A DNA stretch of 64,000 bases from Mytilus californianus (GCF_021869535.1 NW_026262712.1:100444140-100508139); one strand, 5' to 3'; positions 23,895-35,965 are shown, counted from the first letter of the stretch. Notes: a model not told the origin generated them from the letters alone. Program-made: numbers and translations.

Positions 23895-24690
23895 AATATG
23901 AAATCCACGGACGCCATACTATTTGACCATGAGTATTTAACTGACCATACGCATGGAAACCATATGTCACTTTCACAATCTTACTTAATCCCAACTATTT
24001 ACTAAATTTCTTCACGAAAAGAAAAATGAATATAATGTTTCAAACATATATAATTGTAACGAGAGATGAACAATAAAATGGGAAACGGATTCTATCCAAG
24101 ACACGTAATATAAAATATTAAACTTGTAAGATCAAGATACTTTTCCTTATGATAAGGTTTGGAATGGAATACTTAAATTAAGTAGCCAAACGTTGCTTTT
24201 ACATGTACAATCTTTTTTTTTTCAGAATTGAAATACAACACTACATATTTATAGTTTATTCGACGTGTTCACATCTTTAGCAACCAAAATCATTATAACA
24301 AATAAGTTTGATAAATAAAAAACTATATATTAAAGCTATTTAGTTATCTAACGTACAAACATTACCAGACCAGTTTGGACAAGTAAGAATTACACGAAAA
24401 TTGATTTCAGCCGTATTTATTCTACAGATATCTAGAATTTATTTCAACCAATGGTTCCATGAGATATGTTGAAGTCATCCATCTAAAATTTTACGGACGC
24501 TTTTCCTCGATTTGATCATCACTGAATGAGACTTATCACCGAATTTGTACTTACAATTAGCAAAATGACGGGTACTATCAGTTGAGCAGGAACTATTTAC
24601 TCTTTCGGGGAATCTGAGATCAACCCCAGTTTGAAATGGGTTTCGTGTTGCTCAGTCTTTATTTTTATATGTAGTGCTTTGTGGACTTGT
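23895..24690 (+). repeat. Long direct repeat C, right copy
   Basis: Homologous to 11870-12656, about 12 kb away and in the same orientation. From about 24440 it resembles the 3' end of the second PLE family (TTTTACGGACGC, GACGGGTACTATCAGTTGAGCAGG, GTGTTGCTCAGTCTT), also present at 42240-42470 and 57100-57320. The right copy continues beyond the point where the left one is cut by the tandem array. Confidence 0.7.
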
Positions 24691-25435
24691 TTGCGATAGT
24701 AAAACCAAGTTTAATGTAGGCCAGGCTTGAGTTGTTTGCGATAGTAAAACCAAGTTTAACTTAGGCTAGGCTTTAATAAACAAAACGATAATCTCCATTC
24801 AAATGCAACGTAATCAATACGTTCCATCTTCATTATTATTTTTGTTTCTAATTCTCTTTCTTACAAAATTCCGCGAAACTTGTTCTAGTCTTTGACATAA
24901 ACATCATGACCTCATAGACTAACGTAAACACCAGTCAATTTATACTTTGCGAGAGCTTCAGAATTATATATATATTTACAAAATAAAGGTTTTCATGTTA
25001 AGAAAAATGTGTTTTTTACGTTTATTTTTGAAGGAATTGAATACCTTATAAAATCCGGTATTCAAAATGGCAACTTACCTTAGTTACAGTCATGTAGACC
25101 ACGGAATTTACTCCCTAAAAAAATATGACGATGAAAAATGAAAATCGTCGTTACAAACAAATTGCGCATTCAAATTATATTTTAGATTAATGTTCAGTTA
25201 AAGATACGTTCCTAGTATCTTGTTTTAACTTCAAAATGGATAAACGAAAATAATGCAATCATTCTGGGTATGAAAGCTTCTGGTTTCTTATCCCTTTCGT
25301 TTTAAATAGTCAGTATCTATGAAATTCATGTTCAGAGGTAAAAAGTAAAGACTACTAACCTTTCACATGCAGAAATCTTATAGTATAGATGTAAATGGAA
25401 AAAAACATGTTTCATATCATTTTCGGCATTCCAAT
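24691..25435. other. Non-coding with a 44-bp local duplication
   Basis: GTTTGCGATAGTAAAACCAAG followed by TTTAA(T/C) and TAGGC(C/T)AGGCTT occurs twice in tandem at about 24690-24775. The rest shows no gene or known repeat. Confidence 0.55.
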
Positions 25436-25787
25436 AAAATTGAGAATGGAAATGGGGAATGTGTCAAAAAGACAACAGCTCGACCAAACAGCAAAAATCA
25501 GCCGAAGGCCAACAATGGGTCTTCAACACAGCGAGAAAATCCCGCACCCGGAGGCGGGTTTCAGCTGGTTCCTTAACATACATGTGTACTAGTTCAATAA
25601 AAATGGACGTCACACTAAACTCCAAAACATATAAATGAACTAAAATTAAAAAACATACAAGACTTACAAAGGCCAGAGGCTCCTGACTTGGGACAGGCGC
25701 AAACATGCGGCGGGGTTAAACATGTTTTTTGAGATCTCAAACCCCCCCCCCCCCCCTATACCTCTAGCCAATGTAGAATAATGTATG
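25436..25787 (-). mobile_element. Naiad-type PLE 3' UTR fragment
   Basis: On the minus strand this covers the terminal 350 bp of the PLE 3' UTR, from the CCTCTA/poly-G box (C16 on the plus strand at 25742-25757) to TCTCAATTTTA. It differs from the 49-kb and 15-kb copies at many sites and shares variants (GGCGGGTTTCAGCTGG, AACATATAAATG) with the fragment at 59198, so at least two subfamilies exist. It does not reach the SECIS region. Confidence 0.8.
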
Positions 25788-26190
25788 GAATTAACCAAAA
25801 AACCTTATTCTTTTGTCATCGGTTAGAGCAGTGTTCATTAATTACGCCAAAATGTCGATTCACGTCACAAGATTATTTCTATGTGATTATATATAGCGTA
25901 CGAAGACGCTCATTTTCTTCTATCTTATTCATGCATAGGTTTTCCGATCTATGACAGCCTTATTCAACTATTGCTTCATTTAGGTAAAATAACATTCGTA
26001 AATGGTTCCGCGAAACCCTGTGTCTCGCCTGCAATTACTGCAGTCAGTACAGTGTAAAAGTGTTGTTTTGACTGAAAAAGTGAGTCCACTTATCAGTAAA
26101 AAACAGAATTTAAAAATCATTCATAAATTTTCTTTAAAGTTATTTCTTAGTCTTGAAGATGAGCTTCTGTTCATGTTTTATAACAATCCA
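25788..26190. other. Non-coding, nothing recognised
   Basis: No gene or repeat is recognised. A 63-codon open frame at 26002 has no features I can interpret. Confidence 0.4.
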
Positions 26191-26199
26191 TGAAGGTTT

Positions 26200-26705
26200 A
26201 CAAATTTTTCATGTCAAAAAAATCTATAACCAGACTGTCTGTATATGTTAATTGTAAAAAACTAAGTCCATCTACCATAAATACTACAAAATAAAAAAAA
26301 ATATTTTCAAAAGTTTGCTTTAGACATTTTCTCTTAATCTAAAATTGCTTCTGTCAAAGTTTCATTAAATTCTATGAAGAATTGACAAAGTCATTGGTGC
26401 GTAACATACTTTAAATTAATACTATATCTACTTGTTAACTGTAAAAATAAAACTCAGTCCGTCTATCAATAAAATACTGGAAAATGAAATAAAAAGTTTT
26501 TCTCTGGATTCTGTATATACTAATCATAATCACACTTTTGTCTAAATTTCATAAAATTCGATGAAGGTTGGACAAGGTTATTAATGTCTAAAAAAACTCT
26601 TAAACCACAGACTGAAACTAAATGTTGACGACGCCGACGACGGAACCTGTGATCACTATGTATCACTTTCGCGACATAAATGTCGAAGGCTCGACAAAAA
26701 TCCAA
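26200..26705 (+). repeat. Two-copy tandem repeat ending in a dispersed-repeat terminus
   Basis: Two units of about 250 bp share GTAAAAAA(C/T)AA(A)CTCAGTCC(A/G)TCTA, AATACTAC(A)AAAT and TTTCAT(T/A)AAATTC(T/G)ATGAAG. They are followed by CCACAGACTGAAACTAAATG, a GACGACGCCGACGACGG run and GTCGAAGGCTCGACAAAAA, a combination I recognise from dispersed bivalve repeats. Confidence 0.55.
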
Positions 26706-27068
26706 TTTTCAGACGATAGCAACGTCCCCTTCGGAAGCAGTATTCTAATTCAATTCATTTCAGTTGCTTTACACGCTCTTTTTCTGATGAATTTTTTAAA
26801 CGAATTGTTACAATTTCAGAAGTGTCGTTTCCCGAACGAAAGGATTTCTATCTTGAATTGATGAGGCACGGAGGTGGTAATTGTTATTATAGAACTAGTT
26901 GAATTTCTCGCAAATTGTTTAATGTTCTCGACTGAAAATTAATCATTGCTAAGTGAAAACAAAGTTATTGATAATCCCTTTATCACTAATCAGTTTATAC
27001 CTTTTGTAGCATTTTTTTTTAAATGATTTTACATGTTTTGTTGTTTATCATTTATACGTTTTGTATAT

Positions 27069-27155
27069 GTAAGAGAATGATAATCCTTTCTTCATGATTA
27101 AGTACGAGCGTTAGCGAGTACTTATTATGATGAATGGGATTATCATTCTCTTACA
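27069..27155. repeat. Foldback (hairpin) repeat, 38-bp arms
   Basis: TGTAAGAGAATGATAATCC at the left end and GGATTATCATTCTCTTACA at the right are exact reverse complements, and the inner arm parts (CATGATTAAGTAC / GTACTTATTATGATG) pair imperfectly. The loop is about 11 bp (GAGCGTTAGCG). It could be a short foldback element or an extrusion-prone palindrome. Confidence 0.75.
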
Positions 27156-28502
27156 AACTTAGAATATTGTAAAGTGCTCAAGGCTCAAATGATGTCTTGA
27201 TTGGTTTTATTCCAGAATTTGTTTCATTGTCAGTGCAATGGTTACTATTAATGGATGACTTCCCTTTTAGGCATTTCATCGATGTATTGGTCTTAGTTAT
27301 GTTAGGACTTACTTTTGATTTGGGTAATTTCAATAAAAAATTTTAGACATTAGATGACACAAAGTTACAATGAAATTGTAGAAGTTTCCTAATTGTTAGT
27401 ATGAGTGTAAATTATGTAATATTTTAATGAGAAATTATCTTTTTGTTTATTTACAGTTCAATTTAATAAATTCAAAATCAGAGTGACAACTAAATCGTAT
27501 TCTACAGCCAATTTTATTTCAGCTCTTTGCATTAAATTCTACTTAATTAACTAAATTTTAAATAGTGAAAGAAATTGCTTTTTATAGGAAATTCAAAAGT
27601 ATGTACCGGTATTTCGGAAATGACTATTCTTACTTACTGAGAATACAGTAACCTGCGTATTGGTAAGCGTAATACATGTAGGTAAAGATTTAGGTAATAT
27701 TTAATTTTAATTTTTAAAAGTTTTTGTTTTTGTTTTTCTTCTTGATATTATTTTTTTTTCTTTTTTGTAATTTGAAAGTTCTAAATATTCACATAATAAC
27801 ACAAACGGTATAAACTGTGCTGCACAAGTAAACTTCAAACTTATTTTGATGATTTTTGTTTGTTTCAAAGTTTAACTTTCAATCAGTAAACCTTCTAAAT
27901 GTGCTCCAGGCAGTTATAACTAATTTTATAGAAATTCTTTGTTTTGAACTGTAAATAGGCCTAAGCAAAAGGATAATCCCTTACTAAGAACATGATTTAC
28001 ATTCATTCTTCACAATTAAGGAACACCAAATTGTACACTTTCATTGGTCGTGAGCACTTTGCTATATTCTAAATAATGTTGTTAGCCTTTTATTGGGGCG
28101 CTTCGTCTGACCACATTTATTTACCATGTTTACAATTCATTCTTCTCATTTAAAATTTTAATCGAATATTACAAAAGAGCTTAAATTATAAATATGACTT
28201 CTACTACACACTCACGATGTCTGTTGTTTTCGGTAAACACGTTTTATTATTCATTAGAACTTTATTAGTTCAATCCAGGATTATATGAATATGAAAAAGC
28301 ATTTTTGTCAGACCGATAAATATTCAAATTATACAATAACCAAAATCATTCGTACTTGATAATAAAACTGTGCTTTATCCTTGAAAAATTGGTAACCAAT
28401 GTTTTGCTGAAAATCGTAAAAACTGTATTTTAATAAGTAATCTTATGATTACGAGGTCCAGTGCAATACAACATAGAACCTTTTGAATTCATTTCAACTC
28501 AC
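27156..28502. other. Non-coding sequence downstream of the Ig exon
   Basis: AT-rich, with no repeat partner noticed. If the Ig gene continues, this is intron on the minus strand. I could not find a further Ig or transmembrane exon in it. Confidence 0.45.
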
Positions 28503-28742
28503 TTTCAGGATTGAGCCTTGTGGTGTTACCTCCAGGTCCGGTCATGCCGGCCAAGCACCTATAGCTTCCAGAATCTTCTATTTGAAAATTAGATATTGTG
28601 AGGGCTCTAGAAGAAGTACCGGAGTACTTCTCACCATCATATATATATTCCCACAATCCAGTCGGGCTGTCAAATTTCTGCCATTTGCTTCCATTTAAAA
28701 ACTGACAGAGAAGCTGACTTGTTGTACCAACAATTACTGTTT
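28503..28742 (-). CDS. Immunoglobulin-domain exon (V/I-type)
   Basis: This 240-bp exon on the minus strand is bounded by a polypyrimidine acceptor (TTTTTCCCTTTCAG, ending at 28743) and a consensus donor GTGAGT (28502-28497). Both junctions are phase 1, the usual state for Ig-domain exons. It reads TVIVGTTSQLLC (B-strand Cys), a WQKF tryptophan, RALTISNFQIEDSGSYRC with the F-strand DSGSYRC Cys, and GPGGNTTR. The open frame is intact. It would form one extracellular Ig fold of about 80 residues. The signal-peptide exon at 44123-44183 ends in phase 1 and can join it directly. More exons must exist downstream, beyond what I can recognise. The product is a secreted or surface Ig protein, otherwise unidentified. 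Confidence 0.8.
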
Positions 28743-29128
28743 CTGAAAGGGAAAAAGTTGAATGATGTTCACTTGTCAGCCTTAAATATCTATATTGATA
28801 TTATATATATAGTGGACCCTATTATTACCAAAGACAACATACTTCATGAATACATTCTCTTCGTTTTATTTTTCACGTTTTTAGACTACAGGAGTAGGCA
28901 TGATCAAATAATTGATAGTTGAGTAAAAAGTCTGAAATGTAAATATAAATAAAAGGAGAGTTGGAATACACGACAACATGACTGCAACCGATTGATTAAA
29001 AAGAACAATTACAATCTGTACACTAAGCATAGCTAGTGTTCAGTATAGGTAAACAAAATGTGAGTCTATTGTCATGTTGTAAAAATGCTTGAAATTGTAA
29101 GTTTTAGCATTTGCTACTTTTTATGTCG
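28743..29128. other. Intron sequence of the Ig gene
   Basis: No coding potential is recognised. It lies between the Ig exon acceptor and the LTR element that begins at 29129. Confidence 0.5.
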
Positions 29129-29936
29129 TGTTTGGTATCAACAGTAATTATTTCGCATAAGTAGATAAGTTTCAATATTTTTATTGAGCAAAAAGTGCAT
29201 TTTGTTCGTGAAACAAGATTTTGAACTATTTTGCAAAGAATTTTTATAAGAGACATTTATTAATCGTTTAAACGTTACTAGGAAATATTTATGGATTAAG
29301 ATTAAGATTGGGTCGTCAGAATACTTTTTGACATCAATGTTCATCAATTTAATTTATTTGTTAACACACCAACTGTATATAGATTGAATAATGTCAATTA
29401 ATACTTGATTTAATCTGCTTTTGATATATTTCATTGTTTGAAAACTATTTGTTTATAAGAACCTTTTTCCATTTTCATTTGTCAAAACGTTTCTATGATC
29501 ATATGTTTTATAAAGGTTAATTTTGAAAAAAAAGTAAGAAAGAGAGAGAATCATGTGACGCATCAGTTCGCCCCGCTCTCGATCTGCGAGTAGCGGCGGG
29601 TTAATGTATGTTGCCATGATTACTGTTTTGTAAATATGTTTTATGAACTGACTATATATATATGTTCGATGGAAAAATAAAGTATGTGAACATTCATGTA
29701 TCCAGTCTCCTGTATTGATATACAACAACTACCGGTTATGGAACCTTTGTCATCTGAAATTGGACTAAGTTTGTTGGATTGTAAAACACTGCTATTCATC
29801 TATGATGGAATGGATTTACCAGAAACGAAACCTACCAACAAAACAAACACAGTTTATAATCAAGAATTTAAATTACGCCAAACAAGGATTTTCTAATCAC
29901 GTCAAATTATAAACAATGGATTTTTTAGGCGTGTCA
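29129..29936 (+). repeat. Left LTR-like repeat
   Basis: Contains an open frame of 66 codons (29696) that is preserved at 31598 with few changes (QQLPVMEPLSSEIGLS). The frame could be coincidental, as it lies after the polyadenylation-like AATAAA. The GAGAGAGAA-rich tract followed by GCGGCGGGTTAATGTATG is also shared. Confidence 0.65.
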
Positions 29937-31031
29937 AATGGCGGAGGACGAGTGCCGATCCTGTGTTTACCTTTCGCTGCCAAGATGAGAGTCCCCATTG
30001 AAGAACTTTATACCAGTTATTCGAAATTTGTTTCCAGAATCACTTATTCAATATGGACATACCTTTTGACGAAGCGACCATAAACACGATCAACGAACAG
30101 CGACTTATGACGAATATCGAAACAACATGACATTTCTCGATCATGACTAGGAAGAACATAAGATTAACCGCTTGTAATTTATTTCTAAAGTGGATGTGAC
30201 CACTTATATTCGCAGTATGGTGGATTTCTACCATGGATGTGATGTATTGTATGCAGAGAAGACGGTTGGAATTCAATTGTGAAATGATATTCTATTTGAA
30301 ATTACTGACACTTGTATTGAACTTCAGTTTGAACTTATATTACATTTGCTTTCTAATTTATATTTTATTTTACACTTGCATATTTTATTGTTTTTGATTG
30401 AACGATTTCGTATCTAGTTGAAGTCTAATAGCCGGTCTGTTGTTTATTTTTCTTGATGTTTATATTGCTAAACGTAGTCTGTACAACTACAAAAAAATTA
30501 AAATCTCAGTCAAAATCAATATAAATTTGTAAGCAACATATTTTTTTTATTTTAATTCATGAAGACGAGCGATTTAAAACGCATGATCACGCACCTTGTA
30601 ATCTACGAAAACATAAAAACTGGATATCGTTGGTATTTGTCACAAAGCTAATTAAGGCAATTGACATGTTATCCAAAGCTAAGGAAGGCATTCTGATAAC
30701 TTTGACCAAGATATTGTTCTATTGAAAGTGCAAACGGTATTCTGTCCGGGTTGAAATTTTAAGGAGGTTATAGGGGGCCTTCCTTAGATGAATTTCGAAC
30801 CTCAACGGACCAAAACCTAGCATTAAATAGACGATGTTTTATTTTTGTATATTACTTTGTTTTTATTTTCGTGTAAAATGGTTCTCACTTAAGTTTACGA
30901 ATTTGAGGTTCGTCCGCATGATCTATTTTTTTTTAAATTAAAACGCAAGATTATAAAAATTGAGAAATGTTTATGTCAAATGTAAATGTTCATGTAAAAA
31001 TATATACAGCTTCGAGGTCCGAATTTGGTCG

Positions 31032-31838
31032 TGTTTGGTATCAAAAGTAATTATTCCGCATAAGTAGATAAGTTTCAATATTTTTATTGAGCAAAAAGTG
31101 CATTTTGTTCGGGAAACAAGATTTTGAACTATTTTGCAAAGAATTTTTATAAGAGACATTTATTAATCGTGTTTGCGTTACTAGGAAATATTTCTGGATT
31201 AAGATTAATTTTGTGTCGTCAGAATACTTTTTGACAACAATGGTCATCAATTTAAGTTATTTGTCAATATACCAATTGTATATAGATGGAATAATGTCAA
31301 TTAACACTTGATTTAATCTGCTTTTGATATATTTCATTGTTTGGAAACTATTTGTTTAGAAGTACCTTTTTCCATTTTTATTGGTCAAAACGTTTCTATG
31401 ATCATATGTTTTATAAAGTTTTATTTTGAAAAAAAAAGAGAGAAAGAGAGAGAACCATGTGACGCATCGGTTCGCCCCGCTCTCGATCTGCGAGTAGCGG
31501 CGGGTTAATGTATGTTGCCATGATTACTGTTTTGTAAATATGTTTTATGAACTGACTGTATATATGTTCGATGGAAAAATAAAGTATGTGAACGTTCATG
31601 TATCCAGTCTCCTGTATTGATATACAACAACTACCGGTTATGGAACCTTTGTCATCTGAAATTGGACTAAGTTCGTTGGATTGTAAAACACTGCCATTTA
31701 TATATGATGGAATGGATTTACCAGAAACGAAACCTACCAACAAAACAAACACAGTTTATAACCAAGAATTTATATTACGCCAAACAAGGATAGTCTAATC
31801 ACGTCAAATGGTAAACAATGGATTTTTTAAGCATGTCA
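31032..31838 (+). repeat. Right LTR-like repeat
   Basis: Offset 1,902-1,903 bp from the left copy. It ends GCATGTCA and is followed by CTATTTCCC, whereas the left copy is followed by AATGGCGG, which fixes the right boundary. Confidence 0.65.
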
Positions 31839-32389
31839 CTATTTCCCAGAGGCTATCAATTATCTGCCAATAACATAATTCCCCAATTCATACAAAAACA
31901 ATCAAGACACATCAAGTATAACAAATTAAAGCAAACTCCGCCGAGTTTCATGACTTGATGGCGTATGAACATGTGGATGTGTTAAATCAAGGATTTTACT
32001 ACAATGATAAATCATTACGTCACTCTTTTATACGATAAACAACACAGGTTCAAGGAAACCATATATAAACAAATCCGTATCAAAGAAGAAATACTAAAAC
32101 CAATAAATCGAGAATAGTGAAAGTGACGCCACCCATATTTGAACGTGTCTGATTTTAGTGGTAATACGCAATGTGTATACGCTTCATAACATTTGGTCAA
32201 GGCAAACTAAAGTTAGAGAACGGAAACAAATTTTGGGACGTACTTTGTTATCATAACAAGTGTATTTGTGTTATAAATAATGTTGTATATTGATATCAGT
32301 TTTTTCATATGAATATAATAAGTTGTTTTTATGTGAAATATATTAAATGATAATCGGGATCTTCACAAAGAATATGAGCTTCATAAGTT
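31839..32389. other. Non-coding, nothing recognised
   Basis: AT-rich intronic sequence with no repeat partner noticed. Confidence 0.4.
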
Positions 32390-33290
32390 TACGGTTACTA
32401 AAACATTTGTCAACAACAATACAAAGTGCCAATATTTCTTCTTTTTTGTAATATTCGTGTACTGGCCTCATAATAGACTACGTTTTATACCTTAAGATGG
32501 ATTTTTAAAAAAATTTGGTTCATGTTATATGTTTCGGAGATTAGTGTGACATCCATTTTAGCTGAACTAGACTGTATACATTTGTTTTAGGGGCCAGCTG
32601 AAAACCGCCTCCGGGTGCGGGATTTTCTCGCTGTGTTGAAGACCCATTTGTGGCCTTAGGCCGTTTTTCTGCTCTTTGGTCGGGTTGTTGTCTCTTTGAC
32701 ACATTCCCCGTTTCCATTTTCAATTTTATTTCAGACATAAAAGTGAAGGAATTAAGGTTTCAAATTGACGTGTTTGTTGTATTTATCCACCTTTTCCCTG
32801 ATTATTCTTTTGGTACCTCAGGATGAATAATTTTTAAAAAAATGAGAGCTCTATAAGTCTGTTTGTCTATAACAATAAAATGTGCCAATATTTCTTTTTT
32901 ATTAATAGTCTTGTACTTGCCTGATAATTGAGTATGTGTGTTTACCTTGTTAGGCATAAAAGGGAAGAAATTTAAAATTTGTTGTCGCATCAACAAAAGG
33001 TGCCTATATTTTCCATTTTGTTAGAATATTATACAAAGGCATTAAAATTCTGTTCTTTTTGTACCTAAGGATGAATAGGTTAACACAACTTGAGTGCTCT
33101 TTACGGTTACTAATATTTATGTCGATAACAATGAAAATTGCCAATAGTTTTTTTTTTTTTTTTTTTCTTTTTTTTTTGTATAATAAAAGCTTGTACTGGC
33201 CTGATAAATTATCTTTTTGTACCTTAGGATGGATTGTTATGCATAAAAGGGAAGGAATTATTTTGACGGATTTTTCAAAGTTATAAAAAG
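32390..33290 (+). repeat. Degenerate tandem repeat of about 250 bp, interrupted
   Basis: Recurrent landmarks are GATAACAATGAAAATTGCCAATA-type text, CTTGTACTGGCCTGATAA, TACCTTAGGATGGATT and GCATAAAAGGGAAGGAATT, seen about four times. A PLE 3' fragment (32545-32733) splits the first unit. A T-rich homopolymer lies at 33149-33178. Confidence 0.6.
32545..32733 (+). mobile_element. Naiad-type PLE 3' terminal fragment
   Basis: The last 190 bp of the PLE 3' UTR in plus orientation: GTGTGACATCCATTTTAGCTG, GGGGCCAGCTGAAAACCGCC, TTGTTGTCTCTTTGACACATT, ending TTTTCAATTTTATTTC. It is inserted within a unit of the surrounding tandem repeat. Confidence 0.8.
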
Positions 33291-33817
33291 CAATTTCTGT
33301 GGTCTGAAGAGATGAACAGGTTTAATGAAATTGACGTTATACATCGCATATCGAGGTCGACCAACACAATCATTGTTAAATGCAGTAAACCACGAACTAC
33401 AGAAAATATTTTGAAGTAAATGTATGGTCTAAAAACAAAATTTCATAGATTAAATGATGTCGTCTGTTTTATATTAAGTCTTGAAGCATTGCCTAGTTAA
33501 ATCTACCGTAATGAATATTGTTGGCAACATATTAAACTTGTTTTTAAGCTTTGCAGTATTCAATTACCCAATAATTTCTGAAAATATTTTTTAGCGATAC
33601 TTTACTAATTTATCATTTGTAACATATGATCAATAAGTCATTATAAATAAAGAAAATAAAAGTGTTAAATGTTATTGAAATCAAGATTAACATATTTCAT
33701 TAGAATCGGATAGAAAGTTATATATATAGTTGCTTTATATTCAAACTTTAAAACTAAAAATATTTCTAACAAGAATAAAAGGGTATTTGTAATTTTCACA
33801 AATAGTAAATGGGAAGA
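33291..33817. other. Non-coding, nothing recognised
   Basis: AT-rich sequence between the tandem repeat and the CpG-palindrome cluster. Confidence 0.4.
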
Positions 33818-34015
33818 GTAAACGCGCGTTTTCTAAGTGCACGTACCATTAAAAATGTCAAATCTGAAGTAAACGCCCGTTAACTTCTGACTAAACGGAC
33901 ACAGAGTAAACGCGCGTTTCCATTTTGACCGCGTTAACGTAGGTATAGTAAACGCGAAAATTGGAGCAAACAAACGAAATACGTGCACGCGGCGTTAATG
34001 TGCGTTTACTTTATG
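33818..34015. promoter_or_regulatory. Cluster of GTAAACGCG / AAACGCGCGTTT palindromes
   Basis: The perfect 12-bp palindrome AAACGCGCGTTT occurs at 33820-33831 and 33908-33919. Half forms GTAAACGCC, CGCGTTAACG, GTAAACGCGAAAA, CGCGGCGTTAATG and TGCGTTTAC fill the rest of 200 bp. CpG density is far above the neighbourhood. ACGCG is the core of MCB-type cell-cycle elements, and GTAAAC resembles a forkhead half-site. It may be an enhancer within the Ig gene intron or a decayed mini-satellite. Function is inferred only. Confidence 0.45.
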
Positions 34016-34324
34016 TTATGCTTGGTCTGTACCCAACTGTATATCTACATAGTCATTTAACATGATTTCAATAATTATCTAGATATATCTTTTGATCATT
34101 TTGGATCGATAAGCAATATCTAAACAGTTTAACACCAAATTAACAAAAAACAAATTCTCACACATGCAGTTTCAATGGTAACAGCAGCCATTTTGAAATT
34201 TCGAAGACCTTACTGCACATGTATACACAGCAGGTTACATTTCTGTAAATTTGAATTAAGCAGTTTGTTTAAAAGTCGCCGGTTAACATAGCAGAATATT
34301 GTTTCCATTTCTAAAAACAGCCTA

Positions 34325-34450
34325 ACTATGTGGTATGGGGTTTGCTCATTGTTGAAGGTCGTACGGTGACATGTAATTGTTATTTTCTATGTCATTTGGT
34401 CTATAGTGACTAGTTGACTCATTGGCAATCATACCACATCTTCTTATTTC
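34325..34450 (+). repeat. Repeat family B, 3' terminal fragment
   Basis: GGTATGGGGTTTGCTCATTG, GTCGTACGGTGACATG and GTCATTTGGTCT, then CATTGGCAATCATACCACATC and TTCTTATTTCTA, correspond to the end of the repeats at 7735 and 41165 and extend them to the terminus. Confidence 0.7.
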
Positions 34451-35009
34451 TACATAAAGACCGCAATACGATTTTTTTTCCGGAAATTAATTCGTACAAT
34501 GCATCAGAGTAAAATTGCAATCGTATTTTATTTTATTTACACAATTGACTGGCGTTTTTATAACAATAACACGTACTATGTGATATTTTCAAGTGTACGA
34601 AATAAACAATAAAAAGATATGAACATAAAAATACAACCACGAAATGAATAGAGAAGACAGATTTATTATCGTCCACGGGCCACAATTTGAAACCAAGCAA
34701 TTCTTAAGAATAGCACATGAATGCATCACCCATTTCTCAAATCACGCATTGAGTGTCTAATACATTTCTTACTTTACTTTGCATACAATCCACAAAAGGA
34801 GACAGAATTGAGCAAACTGGTTTTTATGACATTTCAAAACAATCAAAGTTACTATTTTATTCCGATACTTCAGAAGAAAACATATGTCACAATTCCCATA
34901 GACGGTTTTATTTCAAGTACATACTACAAGCACAAGAAATAAAAACAAATACATCCAATTTGTAATACACACAAGTCAAAAGAAACAAGTTTATAAATAA
35001 ACTGTTATC
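34451..35009. other. Non-coding, nothing recognised
   Basis: Two overlapping open frames of about 70 codons at 34721-34965 are AT-rich and unlike known proteins. I do not call them genes. Confidence 0.4.
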
Positions 35010-35965
35010 ACAGAGATATGTCTCGCCTTTTTGTAATTTTGATAATGCAAATGTTGAAATTAAAATTGCAATACTTTAACATGTAAGTAATGCAAATATT
35101 CAAAGTCGATGAACCATGACTGAAGGTACATGGCTTAACAATTTCCATGGAATGAGATGTGCTAATGCTAATACAACTGCATACCAAATACCATTGACTT
35201 ATTATAAGTCGTTCCCTCTAAACAAACCTAAACACAAACATTAACTTGTAAACTATGTAAAAGTTTCAAAGTCAATGAACCATGATCAGGGGTGGGGCTA
35301 TATAATCTCCATAGAAACGATACTTGCAAATGCCAATAAATTTGCATACCAAATATCAATGACTTAACATTAGCAGTTCATCTTAAACTGATCTAATTAC
35401 AAACTAATACATGTAAACTAAGCAAAAGTTTCAAAGTAAATAGACCATGACTGAGGGGCGGGGCCAAATATTCTCCATGGAAATGAGATGTGCTAATGCT
35501 TATACAACTGAACACCAATTAACATTGGCCTATCACTAATAGTTCCCCTTGAACTGACCTAATCACAAACAAATACATGTATACTTAGCAAAATTTTCAA
35601 AATCTATAGACCATGACTAAGGGGGCGGAGCCAAATAATTTCCATGGAAATGAGATATGCCCATGCTTATACAACTGCATACCAAATATCATTGACCAAT
35701 CACTAATGGTTCCCCATAAATTGACTTAATCAGAAACTAATACATGTTAACTATAAAAAGTTTCAAAGTCAATAGACCTTGACTGAGGGGGCGGGGCCAA
35801 ATAATCTCCATGGTAATGAGATGTGCCAATGCTAATACAACTGCATACCAAATATCATTGACCTACCACTAGTGGTTCACCATGAACTAGACCTAATCAC
35901 AAACTAATCCGCCGACGCCGGAAACAGCATACCTATGTCTCGCTTTTTGACTCCGTCAAGGCGAG
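35010..35965 (+). repeat. Bivalve minisatellite of about 165-170 bp, five units, bracketed by GTCTCGCC
   Basis: Each unit holds AAAGTTTCAAAGTCAATAGACC, TGACTGAGGGGGCGGGGCC, ATCTCCATGGAAATGAGATG, GCATACCAAATATCATTGACC and CTGACCTAATCACAAAC. Units begin near 35040, 35240, 35400, 35570 and 35740. The array is entered by TGTCTCGCCTTTTTG (35020) and left by AAGGCGAGACAAA (35957), which are inverted copies of the same word. GC-rich islands (GGGGGCGGGGC) stand out in an AT-rich intron. Confidence 0.75.

Larger units (their letters stand above)
29129..31838 (+). mobile_element. Non-autonomous LTR-type element (TRIM/LARD-like)
   Basis: Two direct repeats, 29129-29936 and 31032-31838 (808 and 807 bp, highly similar), flank a 1.1-kb internal segment. 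Both start TGTTTGGTATCA and end TGTCA, giving TG...CA ends. In the plus orientation each repeat holds a TATA run (29653) and AATAAA (29676) about 20 bp apart, a layout seen in U3/R of LTRs. Directly after the left repeat, ATGGCGGAGGACGAGTGC could be a primer site. The internal part has no gag or pol, only short frames. No target duplication is evident and the polypurine tract is unconvincing, so a plain segmental duplication remains possible. Confidence 0.6.
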
